Shown here: in pieces, positions 28,335 through 38,127 of the stretch | How the letters are laid out: every line of letters begins with the position of its first letter | How positions within the stretch are numbered: position 1 is the first letter of the stretch | NCBI RefSeq assembly: GCF_027923545.1 | Contig: NZ_BROH01000008.1 | Coordinates: forward strand, 115,961 to 179,960 | Length of the DNA stretch: 64,000 nt | Source: Sinisalibacter aestuarii | GTDB lineage: Bacteria; Pseudomonadota; Alphaproteobacteria; Rhodobacterales; Rhodobacteraceae | Reading direction: 5' to 3' | The notes under the pieces: model-generated | The model's input: only the letters and a program-made list of their open reading frames with translations | The model's database searches: none | Told to the model about the DNA's origin: nothing | Made by a program: the position numbers and the translations under genes

Positions 28335-28539
28335 GGTGTTCTCCATTTCTATGTCCGTTCGTGTGTAGGACATGGGGGTGAGGTGGGGCAAGCGGATTGG
28401 GGGGTGAATCCGGTGCTGGCCGGCGTCGCGGTCGTCCGAACGCCTGGCATTTGCGGCGTCCGGCCATGAAAGATGGCAACGCGATACCACTCTGGTAGAT
28501 TTGAACGATCTGCAGACTACAGGATGGAGGGATGCGACG

Positions 28540-29184
28540 ATGGGCAAGGTGATCGTTTCGGGCTTCTCGCTGTCGCTCGACGGGTTTGGTGCCGGGCCGG
28601 AGCAGAGCCTCGATAACCCGCTCGGCAAGCGCGGCGGCGACATGTTCCAATGGTTCTTCCCCACGCGGACATTCCGCGCGATGCAGGGCCACAATGACGG
28701 CACCGAGGGGGTCGATAACGACTACGCCGTCCGGTCGATGGCGGGGTTCGGCGCCTTCATCATGGGCCGCAACATGTTCGGCCCGGTGCGCGGCGACTGG
28801 CCTGACGAGAGCTGGCGAGGGTGGTGGGGCGACGAGCCGCCCTATCACGCGCCCACCTTCGTGCTCACGCACCATCCGCGGGCACCGCTTGAAATGGCGG
28901 GCGGCACGACCTTTCATTTTGTCACGGACGGGATCGAGGCGGCGCTCGACCGGGCGCGCGCGGCGGCAGGCGGGAAGAACGTCAAGATCGCCGGCGGCGT
29001 GTCGACCGTTCGCCAGTATCTGCTCGCCGGGCTGGTCGACGAGGTGCATTTCGCAGTCGCGCCGGTGGCGCTCGGGCGGGGGGAGGCGATGTTCCGGGGG
29101 GTCGATCTGCCGGGCCTCGGCTTCACCGTCCGCGAGCATGCCACGACCGACGCCGCGACACATATCGTATTTGCGAAGGAGTGA
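28540..29184 (+). CDS. dihydrofolate reductase/RibD C-terminal family protein
   Basis: 214 residues from the ATG at 28540 (GGAGG upstream). It begins [20 protein letters not shown], typical of the RibD C-terminal domain family. [12 protein letters not shown] and [18 protein letters not shown] segments match the NADPH-binding core. It is a cytoplasmic oxidoreductase of unknown substrate. It lies on the opposite strand between fabA and fabB, which are normally adjacent, so it looks like an insertion into the cluster. Confidence 0.85.
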   Translation: MGKVIVSGFSLSLDGFGAGPEQSLDNPLGKRGGDMFQWFFPTRTFRAMQGHNDGTEGVDNDYAVRSMAGFGAFIMGRNMFGPVRGDWPDESWRGWWGDEPPYHAPTFVLTHHPRAPLEMAGGTTFHFVTDGIEAALDRARAAAGGKNVKIAGGVSTVRQYLLAGLVDEVHFAVAPVALGRGEAMFRGVDLPGLGFTVREHATTDAATHIVFAKE

Positions 29185-29202
29185 CGGGACCGGCAGGGCA
29201 GC

Positions 29203-29712
29203 TCAGCTCTCGCTCAGCGCCACCTTCATATCCTTCACCTCGTAGATCACCTCGCCATCGGCCTCGACGATGCCGTTGGCCACGCCCATGGTGAGGCGGC
29301 GGGTCTGGATCGCCTTGGTGAAATCCACGTAGTAGGTCAGCATCTTGCGGTCGGGGCGGACCATGCCGGTGAGCTTCACCTCGCCCACGCCGAGGGCGTA
29401 GCCGCGGCCCTGCCAGCCGCGCCAGCCGAGGTTGAAGCCGGTGAGCTGCCACAGCCCGTCGAGCCCGAGGCAGCCCGGCATGATCGGGTTGCCGGGAAAG
29501 TGGCATTCGAAGAACCACAGCTCGGGATTGATATCGAATTCGGCGACGACGTGACCTTTGCCGTGCTTGCCGCCATCGCCCGAAATCTCGGTGATCCGGT
29601 CCATCATCAGCATCGGCGGGGCGGGGAGCTGCGCATTGCCGGGGCCGAACAGCTCGCCGGCGGCGCATTTGAGGAGGTCTTCCTTCGTAAAACTCGTGGG
29701 ATAATCCGCCAT
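29203..29712 (-). CDS. fabA: 3-hydroxydecanoyl-[ACP] dehydratase/isomerase
   Basis: 169 residues, the usual length. The active-site His is in [21 protein letters not shown] (near residue 70), with the Asp further on in that helix. FabA dehydrates 3-hydroxydecanoyl-ACP and isomerises the product to the cis-3 isomer, the branch point to unsaturated fatty acids. It is divergent from irr, as in many Rhodobacteraceae. Confidence 0.97.
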   Translation of the reverse strand: MADYPTSFTKEDLLKCAAGELFGPGNAQLPAPPMLMMDRITEISGDGGKHGKGHVVAEFDINPELWFFECHFPGNPIMPGCLGLDGLWQLTGFNLGWRGWQGRGYALGVGEVKLTGMVRPDRKMLTYYVDFTKAIQTRRLTMGVANGIVEADGEVIYEVKDMKVALSES

Positions 29713-29895
29713 GTGGCTCCGTCTGCCTTTCGTTCGTTCGGGTTTCCAATCCGTCTAGCACCCGCCCCGGCAAGCTGGCAAGGCCGGTGGAATCGGCCCT
29801 GAATGCCTGTGAAATCGGGCAAATACGTAAAACCAATTGAAATGCCCGTGGGGTTGGCCCTATATTTCGTTTCCATGATATTCATGGGGTGAACC

Positions 29896-30327
29896 ATGGC
29901 GATGATCGAAGCGAAACGCAGAGGGGCCATGTGGCTCGAAAGCGGCGGCGTGCGGCCGACGAAGCAGCGCGTCTGCCTGGCCGCTCTGCTGGTCGGAGAC
30001 GGGCATCATCGCCACGTCACCGCCGAAAGCCTGTTCGACGCGGTGCGCGCCTCGGGCGAAAAGGTGTCGCTGGCGACGGTCTACAACACGCTGCGCGCGT
30101 TCTCGGATGCGGGCATCCTGCGCGAGATCACGGTGAACGGGACGAAGAGCTACTTCGATACCGACACCTCGAACCACGCGCATTTCTATTGGGAAGACAG
30201 CGGCGAGCTGGCCGATGCCGGGCATGACAGCCCCGATCACGAAGTGCGGGTGTCGAACCTGCCGGCGCCGCCGGATGGGGCCGAGATCACCAAGGTGGAT
30301 GTGGTGATCCGCCTGCGCCGGACCTGA
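29896..30327 (+). CDS. irr: iron response regulator Irr (Fur family)
   Basis: 143 residues. The N-terminal winged helix RPTKQRVCLAALL..HVTAESLF..VSLATVYNTLRAFSDAGIL is of Fur type, and the metal/haem region SNHAHFYWEDSGEL carries the HxH of Irr. In alphaproteobacteria Irr represses or activates iron genes under iron limitation and is degraded when haem is abundant. The arrangement divergent from fabA is characteristic. I see no clear Irr box in the 183-bp spacer. Confidence 0.85.
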   Translation: MAMIEAKRRGAMWLESGGVRPTKQRVCLAALLVGDGHHRHVTAESLFDAVRASGEKVSLATVYNTLRAFSDAGILREITVNGTKSYFDTDTSNHAHFYWEDSGELADAGHDSPDHEVRVSNLPAPPDGAEITKVDVVIRLRRT

Positions 30328-30352
30328 CCGGCATCGGGCATCAGCGATGAAA

Positions 30353-30384
30353 AAGGCCGCGCCCGGAGCGCGGCCTTGTTTTTT
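30353..30384. terminator. bidirectional-type terminator between irr and the FKBP gene
   Basis: A perfect 10-bp stem AAGGCCGCGC/GCGCGGCCTT with a 5-base loop, followed by GTTTTTT on the plus strand; AAAA precedes it, so it could also serve the minus-strand FKBP gene. Confidence 0.85.
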
Positions 30385-30409
30385 CTGGCGTGGCGTTGCC
30401 GCTGCGGCG

Positions 30410-30838
30410 TCAGCCGATGGCGACCAGTTCGATATCGAAGATCAGGTCTTGCCCGGCGAGGCGGTGATTGGCGTCGAGCTTCATATGGGTCTCGGTGACA
30501 TCGACCACCTGAACCGGCATTTCCTGCCCGTCTTCGCCGCGCATGGCCAGCGTGATCCCCACTTCGCGCGGGATGTCGGGCGGGAGCTGTTCGAGCGGCA
30601 CCTCGATCTCGCGGTCCGCGTGGCGCGGTCCGTAGGCCTGCATCATGCCGATCTCGACGCGCTTCTTATCGCCAACCGCCATGCCGGGCATCGCCTTGTC
30701 GAGTCCGGGGATGATCTGGCCGGAGCCAACGGTGAATTCGAGCGGATCACGCCCGTCTGAACTGTCGAACACCGAGCCATCGGTGAGCGTGCCGGTGTAG
30801 TGAATACGGACGGTGTCGCCGTCTTTGACCTGGGTCAT
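30410..30838 (-). CDS. FKBP-type peptidyl-prolyl isomerase, SlyD-like
   Basis: 142 residues from the ATG at 30838. VRIHYTGTLTDGSVFDSS and VGSGQIIPGLDKAMPGM are the FKBP core, and an inserted IF chaperone flap follows (about 75-125), as in SlyD. The His-rich metal tail of E. coli SlyD is absent. It catalyses proline cis-trans isomerisation and assists folding in the cytoplasm. A longer start upstream would add a Pro-rich leader that is not conserved. Confidence 0.93.
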   Translation of the reverse strand: MTQVKDGDTVRIHYTGTLTDGSVFDSSDGRDPLEFTVGSGQIIPGLDKAMPGMAVGDKKRVEIGMMQAYGPRHADREIEVPLEQLPPDIPREVGITLAMRGEDGQEMPVQVVDVTETHMKLDANHRLAGQDLIFDIELVAIG

Positions 30839-30982
30839 CGGTCGTCTTTCTATGTCAGGGGTGAATTCGGCAAGGCCGGGCAATCCGGGTACTTGCGGGG
30901 TTTCCCCCAAGATAGGGATGAGGCGCGCGATGTAAACCCGCGGCCCGGGGCGCGATCGCCGCAGGCCCGGCGGCGGCGGCGC

Positions 30983-31228
30983 TCAGGCGGTGCCGTCGGC
31001 CTCGTCGGACGGTGTGGCACGCCTGTAGGCACGGGCATAGCCGGTTGCCTCGCAATGGCGCGCGCAGCGCAGAAAGGTATACATCCCGATCCCGCCACCC
31101 ATCGCCGCCAGCGCGCCGGCGATCATGATGCTGCGGCTGTCGGACGGATCGGCGGTGAGGGCAAGAAAGCCGAAGGCCCAGAACCCCGCCCAGGCGCTAA
31201 CATTGACGACCGCGACGAGCTTGGTCAT
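30983..31228 (-). CDS. small membrane protein of unknown function
   Basis: 81 residues with two hydrophobic segments (about 4-25 and 34-53), then RCARHCEATGYARAYRR, a basic stretch with two Cys, and an acidic tail. GGGAGAAT precedes the ATG. Nothing identifies a role. Confidence 0.55.
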   Translation of the reverse strand: MTKLVAVVNVSAWAGFWAFGFLALTADPSDSRSIMIAGALAAMGGGIGMYTFLRCARHCEATGYARAYRRATPSDEADGTA

Positions 31229-31470
31229 TGCGAATTCTCCCTGACTTTGGCCCGCGTCATTGACTGCGCGGTGTTTGTGATGGGACGCTAACTCACCTGC
31301 GACAATCTGTCCAACCCGTTATCGGCCCGTCGGGCAGCGCGGGCCTTCGCGCCGGGCGCGGCGGCTGGCGGGCGGCGATGGGGGGCTTGCTGCGGCGCGG
31401 CGCCGGCCCCATACTGGCCGGTGATACGACCCGGACCGGGGTATCAGGTTGACCCAGAAAGGAACCACCT

Positions 31471-32055
31471 ATGAAACGACTTCTCCCCCTCGTTCTTGCC
31501 TTGTTTGCCACGCCGGCCTTCGCGCATCTGCCGCCCGGCGAATACGGCTCTTTTGCCGCCGGGATTTCGCATCCGCTGTTCGGCCTCGACCATATTCTTG
31601 CGATGGTCGCGGTCGGCCTGTGGGCGAGCCAGCTCGGCGGGCGGGCGCTCTGGGCGGTGCCCGCGGCCTTCGTCTCGGTCATGGTGCTGGGCTTCGTGCT
31701 CGCGATTGCCGGACTGCCGCTGCCTTTCGTCGAGCCGATGATTCTGGCCTCGACCGTGGTGCTTGGCCTTGTCGTGGCGATGGCGGTGCGCACCGAAATC
31801 TGGGTTGGCGCCGCTCTGGTGGGGCTGTTCGCGCTGTTTCACGGCCATGCGCATGGTGGCGAGCTGGGTGACGCCGGGGCGCTGCGCTTCGGGATCGGCT
31901 TCGCGCTGGCGACGGCGGCGCTCCATGCCGCCGGGATCGGGCTTGGCCTCTGGGTTGGCCGCCTCGGCGCCCGGCTGGGCGGCACCGGCGCGATCCTGCC
32001 GCGCGGCCTCGGCGCACTGACGGCGCTGGCCGGGCTCGGCCTCGCCTTCGGCTGA
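31471..32055 (+). CDS. HupE/UreJ family membrane protein
   Basis: 194 residues with a signal-like first helix (1-18, ending AFAHLPPGEYGSF) and about six more helices. The motif HPLFGLDHILAMVAVGLW and FHGHAHGGEL with clustered His are hallmarks of HupE/UreJ nickel (or cobalt) transporters tied to hydrogenases and ureases. Neither operon is next to it, but an orphan hypF is encoded 6 kb away. AGAAAGGA precedes the ATG. Confidence 0.88.
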   Translation: MKRLLPLVLALFATPAFAHLPPGEYGSFAAGISHPLFGLDHILAMVAVGLWASQLGGRALWAVPAAFVSVMVLGFVLAIAGLPLPFVEPMILASTVVLGLVVAMAVRTEIWVGAALVGLFALFHGHAHGGELGDAGALRFGIGFALATAALHAAGIGLGLWVGRLGARLGGTGAILPRGLGALTALAGLGLAFG

Positions 32056-32057
32056 GT

Positions 32058-32924
32058 TCAGAACCACTGCCCCGGTTCCATCAGCCCCAGATCGAGGAGC
32101 TGCTGCGAGTTCCACTCGAAGGGCACCGAATTGTGCCATTTGAAGGTCTGGATATCGAAGGTGGAGCCGGGGTTCGTCTTCAGCGCCTTGGCGGTGCGGA
32201 AGCTGACGATCGCGGCCGTCAGGTTGTTGTGCCAGGGGCAGGCATAGGTGTTGTATTCTTCGTCGTTGAAGGTGTGATCGGGCCTGAGCCGCAGGCCGGG
32301 CCTGGCGCGGAACAGCGCGATCCGGTCGATCTTGCGCCGGTCGCGCGGGATGTGCTCCTCGAAGCGCCAGCGCAGCCCGCCGAAAAAGTCGAGCTGCCGG
32401 TCCTTCGGGTTGCCGGTTTGCGGGTCCGGCCGCCCCAGCGCGTAATAGCCTGACTTGTCGATCCATGTGTCGTCGAGCGAGACGGCGTCGGGGTTTTGCT
32501 CAAGGTCGCTCGCGTAGATGTCGAGCGCATAGACCAGCATCGCGTCGCGCCGTTCCTCGGTGTGGAAGGTGAGCATCTCGCCGATCTTGCGGGTCTCGCA
32601 GAACGGGTGGAACAGATACTCGGCATTGTAGCAGTAGTAGAGCCAGATCCCCGGCGCGGCGTCGATCACCGCGTTCACCGCCTGTTCCAGCGCGTGATCG
32701 GCGGACATGTCGTAATCGACGCGGTAGATCGTATCGTCCAGGGCCGGGGGCAGATCGAGTTCCGGCGGGGCGAAGGCCACCACGGCGCGGAAGCCCGCGA
32801 GCTGGTGATAGCGGATCGTGCTTTCGACCTCGATGAGATCTTCGACCATGATCAGCGCCACGGGGCCTTTCACGAGCGCATCGCCGCCCTTGGCGAGAAA
32901 GTCCTTCAGCGACGAATACCGCAT
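32058..32924 (-). CDS. conserved protein, possibly a GT2-type glycosyltransferase
   Basis: 288 residues from the ATG at 32924. The N-terminal half ([30 protein letters not shown]) resembles the alpha/beta start of family-2 glycosyltransferases with a following acidic stretch ([12 protein letters not shown]). The C-terminal part is rich in aromatic residues and His ([12 protein letters not shown]). It is a conserved protein in Rhodobacteraceae as far as I recall. The assignment is tentative. It has no membrane segment. Confidence 0.5.
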   Translation of the reverse strand: MRYSSLKDFLAKGGDALVKGPVALIMVEDLIEVESTIRYHQLAGFRAVVAFAPPELDLPPALDDTIYRVDYDMSADHALEQAVNAVIDAAPGIWLYYCYNAEYLFHPFCETRKIGEMLTFHTEERRDAMLVYALDIYASDLEQNPDAVSLDDTWIDKSGYYALGRPDPQTGNPKDRQLDFFGGLRWRFEEHIPRDRRKIDRIALFRARPGLRLRPDHTFNDEEYNTYACPWHNNLTAAIVSFRTAKALKTNPGSTFDIQTFKWHNSVPFEWNSQQLLDLGLMEPGQWF

Positions 32925-33034
32925 ACCTGCCCCATCGTTATCGCCGGCAGATTCTCCGATCCGCAGGTGCAATGCAACCGTTGCGGGCGAGGGGGTGTTG
33001 CGTTAGGACAGCGCCTTGTTATCCGGAGCGCGAC

Positions 33035-34354
33035 ATGACCGACATCAAGAAGCTCTTCATCCGCACCTATGGGTGCCAGATGAACGTCTATGACAGCGAG
33101 CGCATGGCCGAGGCGCTGGGTGCGGAGGGCTATGTCGAGACCGACAGCCCGGACGACGCCGACATGATCCTGCTCAACACCTGCCATATCCGCGAGAAGG
33201 CGGCGGAGAAGGTCTATTCCGAGCTTGGGCGCTACAAGGATCTGAAGGCGGCGAAGCCTGACCTCAAGATCGGCGTCGCCGGCTGTGTGGCGCAGGCCGA
33301 GGGCGAAGAGATCATTGCCCGCCAGCCGATGGTGGACCTCGTCGTCGGGCCGCAGACCTATCACCGCCTGCCCGATATGGTGGCGAAGGCGGGCAAGGGC
33401 GAAAAGGTGGTCGACACCGACTTTCCCGCCGAAGACAAGTTCGAGGAGCTGAAGGCGCGGCCCAAGGCCAGGCGCGGGCCAACGGCCTTTCTGACCGTGC
33501 AGGAAGGCTGCGACAAGTTCTGCGCCTTCTGCGTCGTGCCCTATACCCGTGGCGCCGAAGTGAGCCGCCCGGCGGAGCGCATTCTGCGCGAGGCGCGCGA
33601 CCTGGTGGAAAAGGGCGTGCGCGAGATCACGCTTCTGGGCCAGAACGTGAATGCCTATCACGGCGCGGGCGAGGATGGCGACTGGTCGCTCGCCCGGCTG
33701 ATCCGCGAACTGGCGCGGGTGGACGGGCTGGAGCGCATCCGCTTCACCACCAGCCACCCCAACGACATGTCGGACGATCTGATCGCCGCGCATGGCGAGG
33801 TGGACAAGCTCATGCCCTACCTTCATCTGCCGGTGCAGTCGGGGTCTGACCGCATCCTCAAGCGGATGAACCGCAGCCATACCGCCGAGGAATATCTGCG
33901 GCTGATCGAGCGCATCCGCGCCGCCCGGCCCGATATCCTGATCTCGGGCGATTTCATCGTCGGCTTCCCCGAAGAGACGGCAAAGGACTTCGAGGACACG
34001 ATGGCGCTGATCCGGGCGGTGCATTACGGCCAGGCCTTCAGCTTCAAATACAGCCCGCGCCCGGGCACGCCGGCGGCGGAACGGCCGCAGGTGGATGCCG
34101 CCGAGGCCAGCGACCGGCTGCAGCGGCTGCAGGCGCTTATCAATGAGCAGGCAGCGGCGGTGATGGCCGGGATGGTCGGGCGCGAGATCGGCGTGCTGTT
34201 CGAAAAGCCGGGCCGGATGGCGGGGCAGATGGTGGGCAAGTCCGATTATCTGCACGCGGTTCACGTCACCGCCGATGGGATTGCGCCGGGTGATCTGCGC
34301 CGGGTGAGAATCACCGAAGCCGGGCCGAATTCGCTCGCCGGGGCGCTGGTCTGA
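33035..34354 (+). CDS. miaB: tRNA-2-methylthio-N6-dimethylallyladenosine synthase
   Basis: 439 residues from the ATG at 33035 (CCGGAG upstream). The N-terminal UPF0004 domain has its three Cys (YGCQMN, NTCHIRE, AGCVAQ). The radical-SAM cluster site is [13 protein letters not shown], and a TRAM domain closes the protein. MiaB adds the methylthio group to i6A37 in tRNAs reading U-starting codons. It heads the conserved series to phoH-ybeY-corC-lnt. Confidence 0.97.
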   Translation: MTDIKKLFIRTYGCQMNVYDSERMAEALGAEGYVETDSPDDADMILLNTCHIREKAAEKVYSELGRYKDLKAAKPDLKIGVAGCVAQAEGEEIIARQPMVDLVVGPQTYHRLPDMVAKAGKGEKVVDTDFPAEDKFEELKARPKARRGPTAFLTVQEGCDKFCAFCVVPYTRGAEVSRPAERILREARDLVEKGVREITLLGQNVNAYHGAGEDGDWSLARLIRELARVDGLERIRFTTSHPNDMSDDLIAAHGEVDKLMPYLHLPVQSGSDRILKRMNRSHTAEEYLRLIERIRAARPDILISGDFIVGFPEETAKDFEDTMALIRAVHYGQAFSFKYSPRPGTPAAERPQVDAAEASDRLQRLQALINEQAAAVMAGMVGREIGVLFEKPGRMAGQMVGKSDYLHAVHVTADGIAPGDLRRVRITEAGPNSLAGALV

Positions 34355-34539
34355 GCCAGCCGCGGGCCGCTGCTTCGCGCCGCCCTTTGTCGACACGTCG
34401 CGCTGCCGAATGACGGGATGCGCTCATTTTGCACAGGCTATCTTGCGGGTGGGCATTTACACCCGAATGCGCTTCGGTCTAACCTGATGCGCACAAAGCA
34501 CTTTGTCGCGATAAACGCGGCGATCTTGGGGGATATAGC

Positions 34540-35124
34540 GTGCAATATCAGTTTCTTTCTCGGTTCAGGACGGCTGCGCTTGCGGTTGGTCTGGGCCTCG
34601 CCGCCGTGGCGACATTCGGGACGGCTGCCACCGCCCAACAGGAAGTCACCGTAACGAGTGCCATCAAGTGGGGTCTCTGGGTCGATCCCGACGGATGTAT
34701 GCATTGGTGGGCCGATGGCGGCCTCGAAGGCTACATGACGCCGCGGCGCGATCCGAAGACGGGCCAGCATATGTGCCTTGAGCGCAATACCTGCGCGGTG
34801 CCCAACACCGACGTGCTCTTCGCCACCGACAGCGCCCAGCTGACGGCGACGGGCCGCAAGTGGCTGCAGGACTTCTTCGCTTCGGCGGGGGCCTTCGCCT
34901 ATGCGATCTACGGCCATACCGACAGCCGCGCATCGGACGAGTACAACATGCGTCTTTCGCAGCGCCGCGCCGACGCGGTGGCCGCGGTTGGCCGCGGCTC
35001 CGGCGCCATGATCGACCGGGTGCTCGGCTTCGGCGAGCGCCGTCCGCTCGCGCCGAACAACTCGGCCGCGAACATGCAGAAGAACCGTCGTGTTGAAATC
35101 GTTTGCTACAGGTACCCGCAATGA
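34540..35124 (+). CDS. OmpA-family peptidoglycan-binding protein with an N-terminal Cys-bounded domain
   Basis: 194 residues starting with GTG. The signal peptide covers about 1-33. A domain at about 45-85 reads PDGCMHWWADGGLEGY..RRDPKTGQHMC. A C-terminal OmpA domain follows with GHTDSRASDEYN..LSQRRADAV and NRRVEI, the peptidoglycan-binding residues. It probably anchors to the cell wall in the periplasm. The next gene overlaps by 4 bp and encodes a lipoprotein with the same Cys-bounded domain. Confidence 0.85.
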   Translation: MQYQFLSRFRTAALAVGLGLAAVATFGTAATAQQEVTVTSAIKWGLWVDPDGCMHWWADGGLEGYMTPRRDPKTGQHMCLERNTCAVPNTDVLFATDSAQLTATGRKWLQDFFASAGAFAYAIYGHTDSRASDEYNMRLSQRRADAVAAVGRGSGAMIDRVLGFGERRPLAPNNSAANMQKNRRVEIVCYRYPQ

Positions 35125-35450
35125 CCCGGAAACTCTTTCTTGCCGCGCTGATCGCGCCGATCGCCCTTGCGGGCTGTATGTCGACCACCACCTCCAACGG
35201 CGTTCCGCTGATCGCGCAGGACCGTGACAGTTCCTTTGGCGACGGGCTTGGCCCGCGCGATGGCAAAGCCGCCGTGGCGGTGACGCCGGATGGCTGCCAG
35301 GCCTGGATCGTGGACGAAGGGGTGGAAGGCTATGCCTCGACCCGCTCCGATCCGCGCTCGGGCCTGCCGGTCTGCGACAACCGTATTCCGCGTGGCGCCG
35401 TGGTCGGCGATCACCGGGCGTCGGACGACCTGTTCGACATCCTGCCGTAA
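35121..35450 (+). CDS. lipoprotein sharing a domain with the OmpA-family neighbour
   Basis: 109 residues from the ATG at 35121, overlapping the previous stop (ATGA). The lipobox LAGC is at about residues 18-21. The mature part holds PDGCQAWIVDEGVEGYASTRSDPRSG then a Cys, the same pattern (DGCxxW..D.G.EGY...R.DP..G...C) as in the OmpA-family protein just upstream. The two probably act together at the outer membrane. The domain function is unknown to me. Confidence 0.75.
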   Translation: MTRKLFLAALIAPIALAGCMSTTTSNGVPLIAQDRDSSFGDGLGPRDGKAAVAVTPDGCQAWIVDEGVEGYASTRSDPRSGLPVCDNRIPRGAVVGDHRASDDLFDILP

Positions 35451-35487
35451 GGCGGTGGGCCGCAACGGCCTTGTACAAATGCACCGG

Positions 35488-35522
35488 AAATGGCCGCGGG
35501 AGCACAGCCCGCGGTCATTTTT
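35488..35522 (+). terminator. rho-independent terminator after the lipoprotein gene
   Basis: A 13-bp stem including one G-U pair (35488-35500 with 35508-35520), a 7-base loop and a T-run at 35518-35522. It separates the OmpA/lipoprotein pair from phoH. Confidence 0.85.
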
Positions 35523-35617
35523 GTATCAGCCATGTGAAATTTTCCCACAATATCTTGCGTGACTCACCAAGCGGGTGCACCATCCAGGCACGGGCACCTA
35601 TTTCACGGAGACCTTTA

Positions 35618-36631
35618 TTGGGCATTGATGCGCTGAGCACCCCGCCGAAGATCGAAGACAGTCACGAAACCCTGCTGGAGTTTCCCGACAATCGCCTGCT
35701 CATCGACCTGTGCGGCCAGTTCGACCGCAACCTCGCCCAGATCGAACACCAGCTCGACGTGCAGATCCTGCGCCGCGGCAACCAGCTTGCGATCCACGGC
35801 GATCCGCTGGCGCGCGGGCAGGCGGCCAATGTGCTGCACGCGCTCTACGACCGGCTCGAAACCGGGCGCAGCGTCGAGGCGGGCGATATCGACGGCGAGA
35901 TCCGCATGGGCGGAACCGACGATGACAGCCATGACGGCGACCAGATGGAGCTGTTCAAGGGCGGGCGGGTCGAGATCAAGACCCGCAAGAAGCTGGTGGA
36001 GCCGCGCACCGAGGCCCAGAGCGCCTATGTGCAGAACCTGTTCCGCAACGAGCTTGCCTTCGGCATCGGCCCGGCGGGCACGGGCAAGACCTATCTGGCC
36101 GTGGCGGTCGGGGTGAACATGTTTATCGGCGGCCATGTCGACCGGATCATCCTCAGCCGCCCGGCGGTGGAAGCGGGCGAAAAGCTCGGCTACCTGCCCG
36201 GCGACATGAAGGACAAGGTCGATCCCTACATGCAGCCGCTCTACGACGCGCTGAACGATTTCCTGCCCGGCAAGCAGGTGGCCAAGCTGATCGAGGAAAA
36301 GCGCATCGAGATCGCGCCGCTCGCCTTCATGCGCGGCCGCACGCTCAGCAATGCCTTCGTGGTGCTCGACGAGGCGCAGAACGCCACGACCATGCAGATG
36401 AAGATGTTTCTCACCCGTCTGGGCGAGGGCAGCCGGATGGTGATCACCGGCGACCGCTCCCAGGTGGACCTGCCGCGCGGCGTGGATTCGGGCCTGCGCG
36501 ACGCCGAGAGCCTGCTGAAAGGCATCGACGATATCAGCTTCAACTACTTCACCTCGAAAGACGTGGTGCGTCATCCGCTTGTGGCCAAGATCATCGAAGC
36601 CTATGACGCCGCCGACCCCGCGCGCCGGTGA
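35618..36631 (+). CDS. phoH: PhoH-like ATPase
   Basis: 337 residues if it starts at the TTG at 35618, which has GGAG seven bases upstream; there is no suitable ATG. The Walker A motif is GPAGTGKTY (about residue 154) and Walker B is VVLDEAQNAT. An N-terminal KH-like region precedes them. PhoH proteins are RNA-linked ATPases often paired with the RNase YbeY, which follows here after 87 bp. Upstream readthrough is blocked by a strong terminator. Confidence 0.93.
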   Translation: MGIDALSTPPKIEDSHETLLEFPDNRLLIDLCGQFDRNLAQIEHQLDVQILRRGNQLAIHGDPLARGQAANVLHALYDRLETGRSVEAGDIDGEIRMGGTDDDSHDGDQMELFKGGRVEIKTRKKLVEPRTEAQSAYVQNLFRNELAFGIGPAGTGKTYLAVAVGVNMFIGGHVDRIILSRPAVEAGEKLGYLPGDMKDKVDPYMQPLYDALNDFLPGKQVAKLIEEKRIEIAPLAFMRGRTLSNAFVVLDEAQNATTMQMKMFLTRLGEGSRMVITGDRSQVDLPRGVDSGLRDAESLLKGIDDISFNYFTSKDVVRHPLVAKIIEAYDAADPARR

Positions 36632-36718
36632 TCCGGCGGAGCGGCTGCGCCGCACAGCTTTGCCGGAGGGGGGCGCTGCCCCCCTGTGACCCCCCGAGGT
36701 ATTTGAAGAACGAAGAAG

Positions 36719-37207
36719 ATGAGTGTCGATCTGATCATCGAGGATGAGCGCTGGGCCGGGCTGGATTTGGAGGCTTTGGCCGGGCGCGCCTGTGGCGCGG
36801 CGCTGGAGCATCTCGGGATCGCCGGGGCGGAGATCAGCCTGCTCGCCTGCGACGATGCGCGGATCGCCGTGCTCAACGGCGATTTCCGCGACAAGCCCAT
36901 GGCGACCAACGTGCTCTCCTGGCCGAGCGAGGAGCGGGGCGCCGAAGAACCCGGCGGCGACCCGCTGCCGCCCGGGGACATGGAGCTGGGCGATATCGCC
37001 ATCGCCTGGGAGACCTGTGCGCGGGAAGCCGCCGCGGCGGGTAAGGAAATGGAAACCCATGTGAGCCATCTTCTGGTGCATGGCACCCTGCATCTGTTGG
37101 GTTATGACCACATCGACGACAAAGATGCGGCCCTGATGGAAGGGTTGGAGGTGGAAATACTTGGCAAACTGGGGATCGCGGACCCATATGGGGATGCGGG
37201 CGCATGA
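36719..37207 (+). CDS. ybeY: endoribonuclease YbeY (16S rRNA maturation)
   Basis: 162 residues. The zinc site H-x3-H-x5-H is in HLLVHGTLHLLGYDH near residue 123. YbeY trims the 16S rRNA 3' end and takes part in ribosome quality control. The start region overlaps a degenerate relative of the dispersed intergenic motif. The stop overlaps the ATG of the CBS-domain gene, so translation is coupled. Confidence 0.96.
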   Translation: MSVDLIIEDERWAGLDLEALAGRACGAALEHLGIAGAEISLLACDDARIAVLNGDFRDKPMATNVLSWPSEERGAEEPGGDPLPPGDMELGDIAIAWETCAREAAAAGKEMETHVSHLLVHGTLHLLGYDHIDDKDAALMEGLEVEILGKLGIADPYGDAGA

Positions 37208-38127
37208 TGCCCGGTGAAACGGAAGGACAGATGGGCGACAGTATCGAGGGCTCTTCTAGCGCAGCGCAAAGCGCGCTGGACGATGAGAGCGACGAACGAC
37301 GCGGCGGATTTTTCGGCCGCATTATCGGGGCGCTCAGCCCCGGCGAGACCGGTGGGCCGGTGCCGGAAGCTGCCGAGCGGGCGGCGCAGGCGGCAAATGC
37401 AAGCCCTGTTCCCGGCATGGTCAATCTGCGGCGGATGCGCGTCGAGGACGTGATGATCCCCAAGGCCGAGATCGTCTCGGTGCCGGTCAGCATCTCGAAG
37501 AATGATCTTGTGGAAGTGTTCCGCCAGTCCGGGCTGAGCCGGGTGCCGGTGTTCAATGGCACGCTCGACAGCCCGGCGGGCCTTGTCCATCTGAAGGATT
37601 TCGCGCTGACCCATGGCTTCGACGGCAAGGGCGAACGCTATGTGTTGCGCAAGCTGCTGCGCCCGCTTCTCTTCGCGCCGCCCTCGATGCCGATCGGCGT
37701 TCTGCTTCAGAAGATGCAGACCGAGCGCACCCACATGGCGCTGGTGATCGACGAATATGGCGGGGTCGACGGGCTGGTTACCATCGAAGACCTGATCGAA
37801 CAGGTGATCGGCGAGATCGAGGACGAGCACGACCTGGAGGAAGGCGCGCTTTGGCTGAACGAGGCGCCCGGGGTGTATCTTGCCGAAAGCCGGGCGCCGC
37901 TCGACGAGTTCGAGGCCGAGATCGGAATGCCGCTTCGGGGCATGGAGCCGGACGAGGATGAGGTGGACACGCTGGGCGGCCTCGTCTTTCTGATCGCCGG
38001 CCATGTGCCGGCGCGTGGCGAGGTGATCCTGCATCCCAGTGGCGCGGAGTTCGAGATCGTCGATGCCGATCCGCGCCGGATCAAGCGGCTGCGCGTGCAA
38101 TTGCCCAAATCGCTCGTTCATGCCTGA
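37204..38127 (+). CDS. corC: CorC/hemolysin-family CBS-domain protein
   Basis: 307 residues without membrane helices. A CBS pair spans about 80-205 (VEDVMIPKAEIVSVP; MALVIDEYGGVDGLVTIEDLIEQVIGEIEDEHD), followed by a C-terminal CorC_HlyC domain (GGLVFLIAGHVPARGE). The family is linked to magnesium/cobalt efflux. It overlaps ybeY by 4 bp and lnt by 8 bp, giving a tightly coupled operon. Confidence 0.92.
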   Translation: MMPGETEGQMGDSIEGSSSAAQSALDDESDERRGGFFGRIIGALSPGETGGPVPEAAERAAQAANASPVPGMVNLRRMRVEDVMIPKAEIVSVPVSISKNDLVEVFRQSGLSRVPVFNGTLDSPAGLVHLKDFALTHGFDGKGERYVLRKLLRPLLFAPPSMPIGVLLQKMQTERTHMALVIDEYGGVDGLVTIEDLIEQVIGEIEDEHDLEEGALWLNEAPGVYLAESRAPLDEFEAEIGMPLRGMEPDEDEVDTLGGLVFLIAGHVPARGEVILHPSGAEFEIVDADPRRIKRLRVQLPKSLVHA

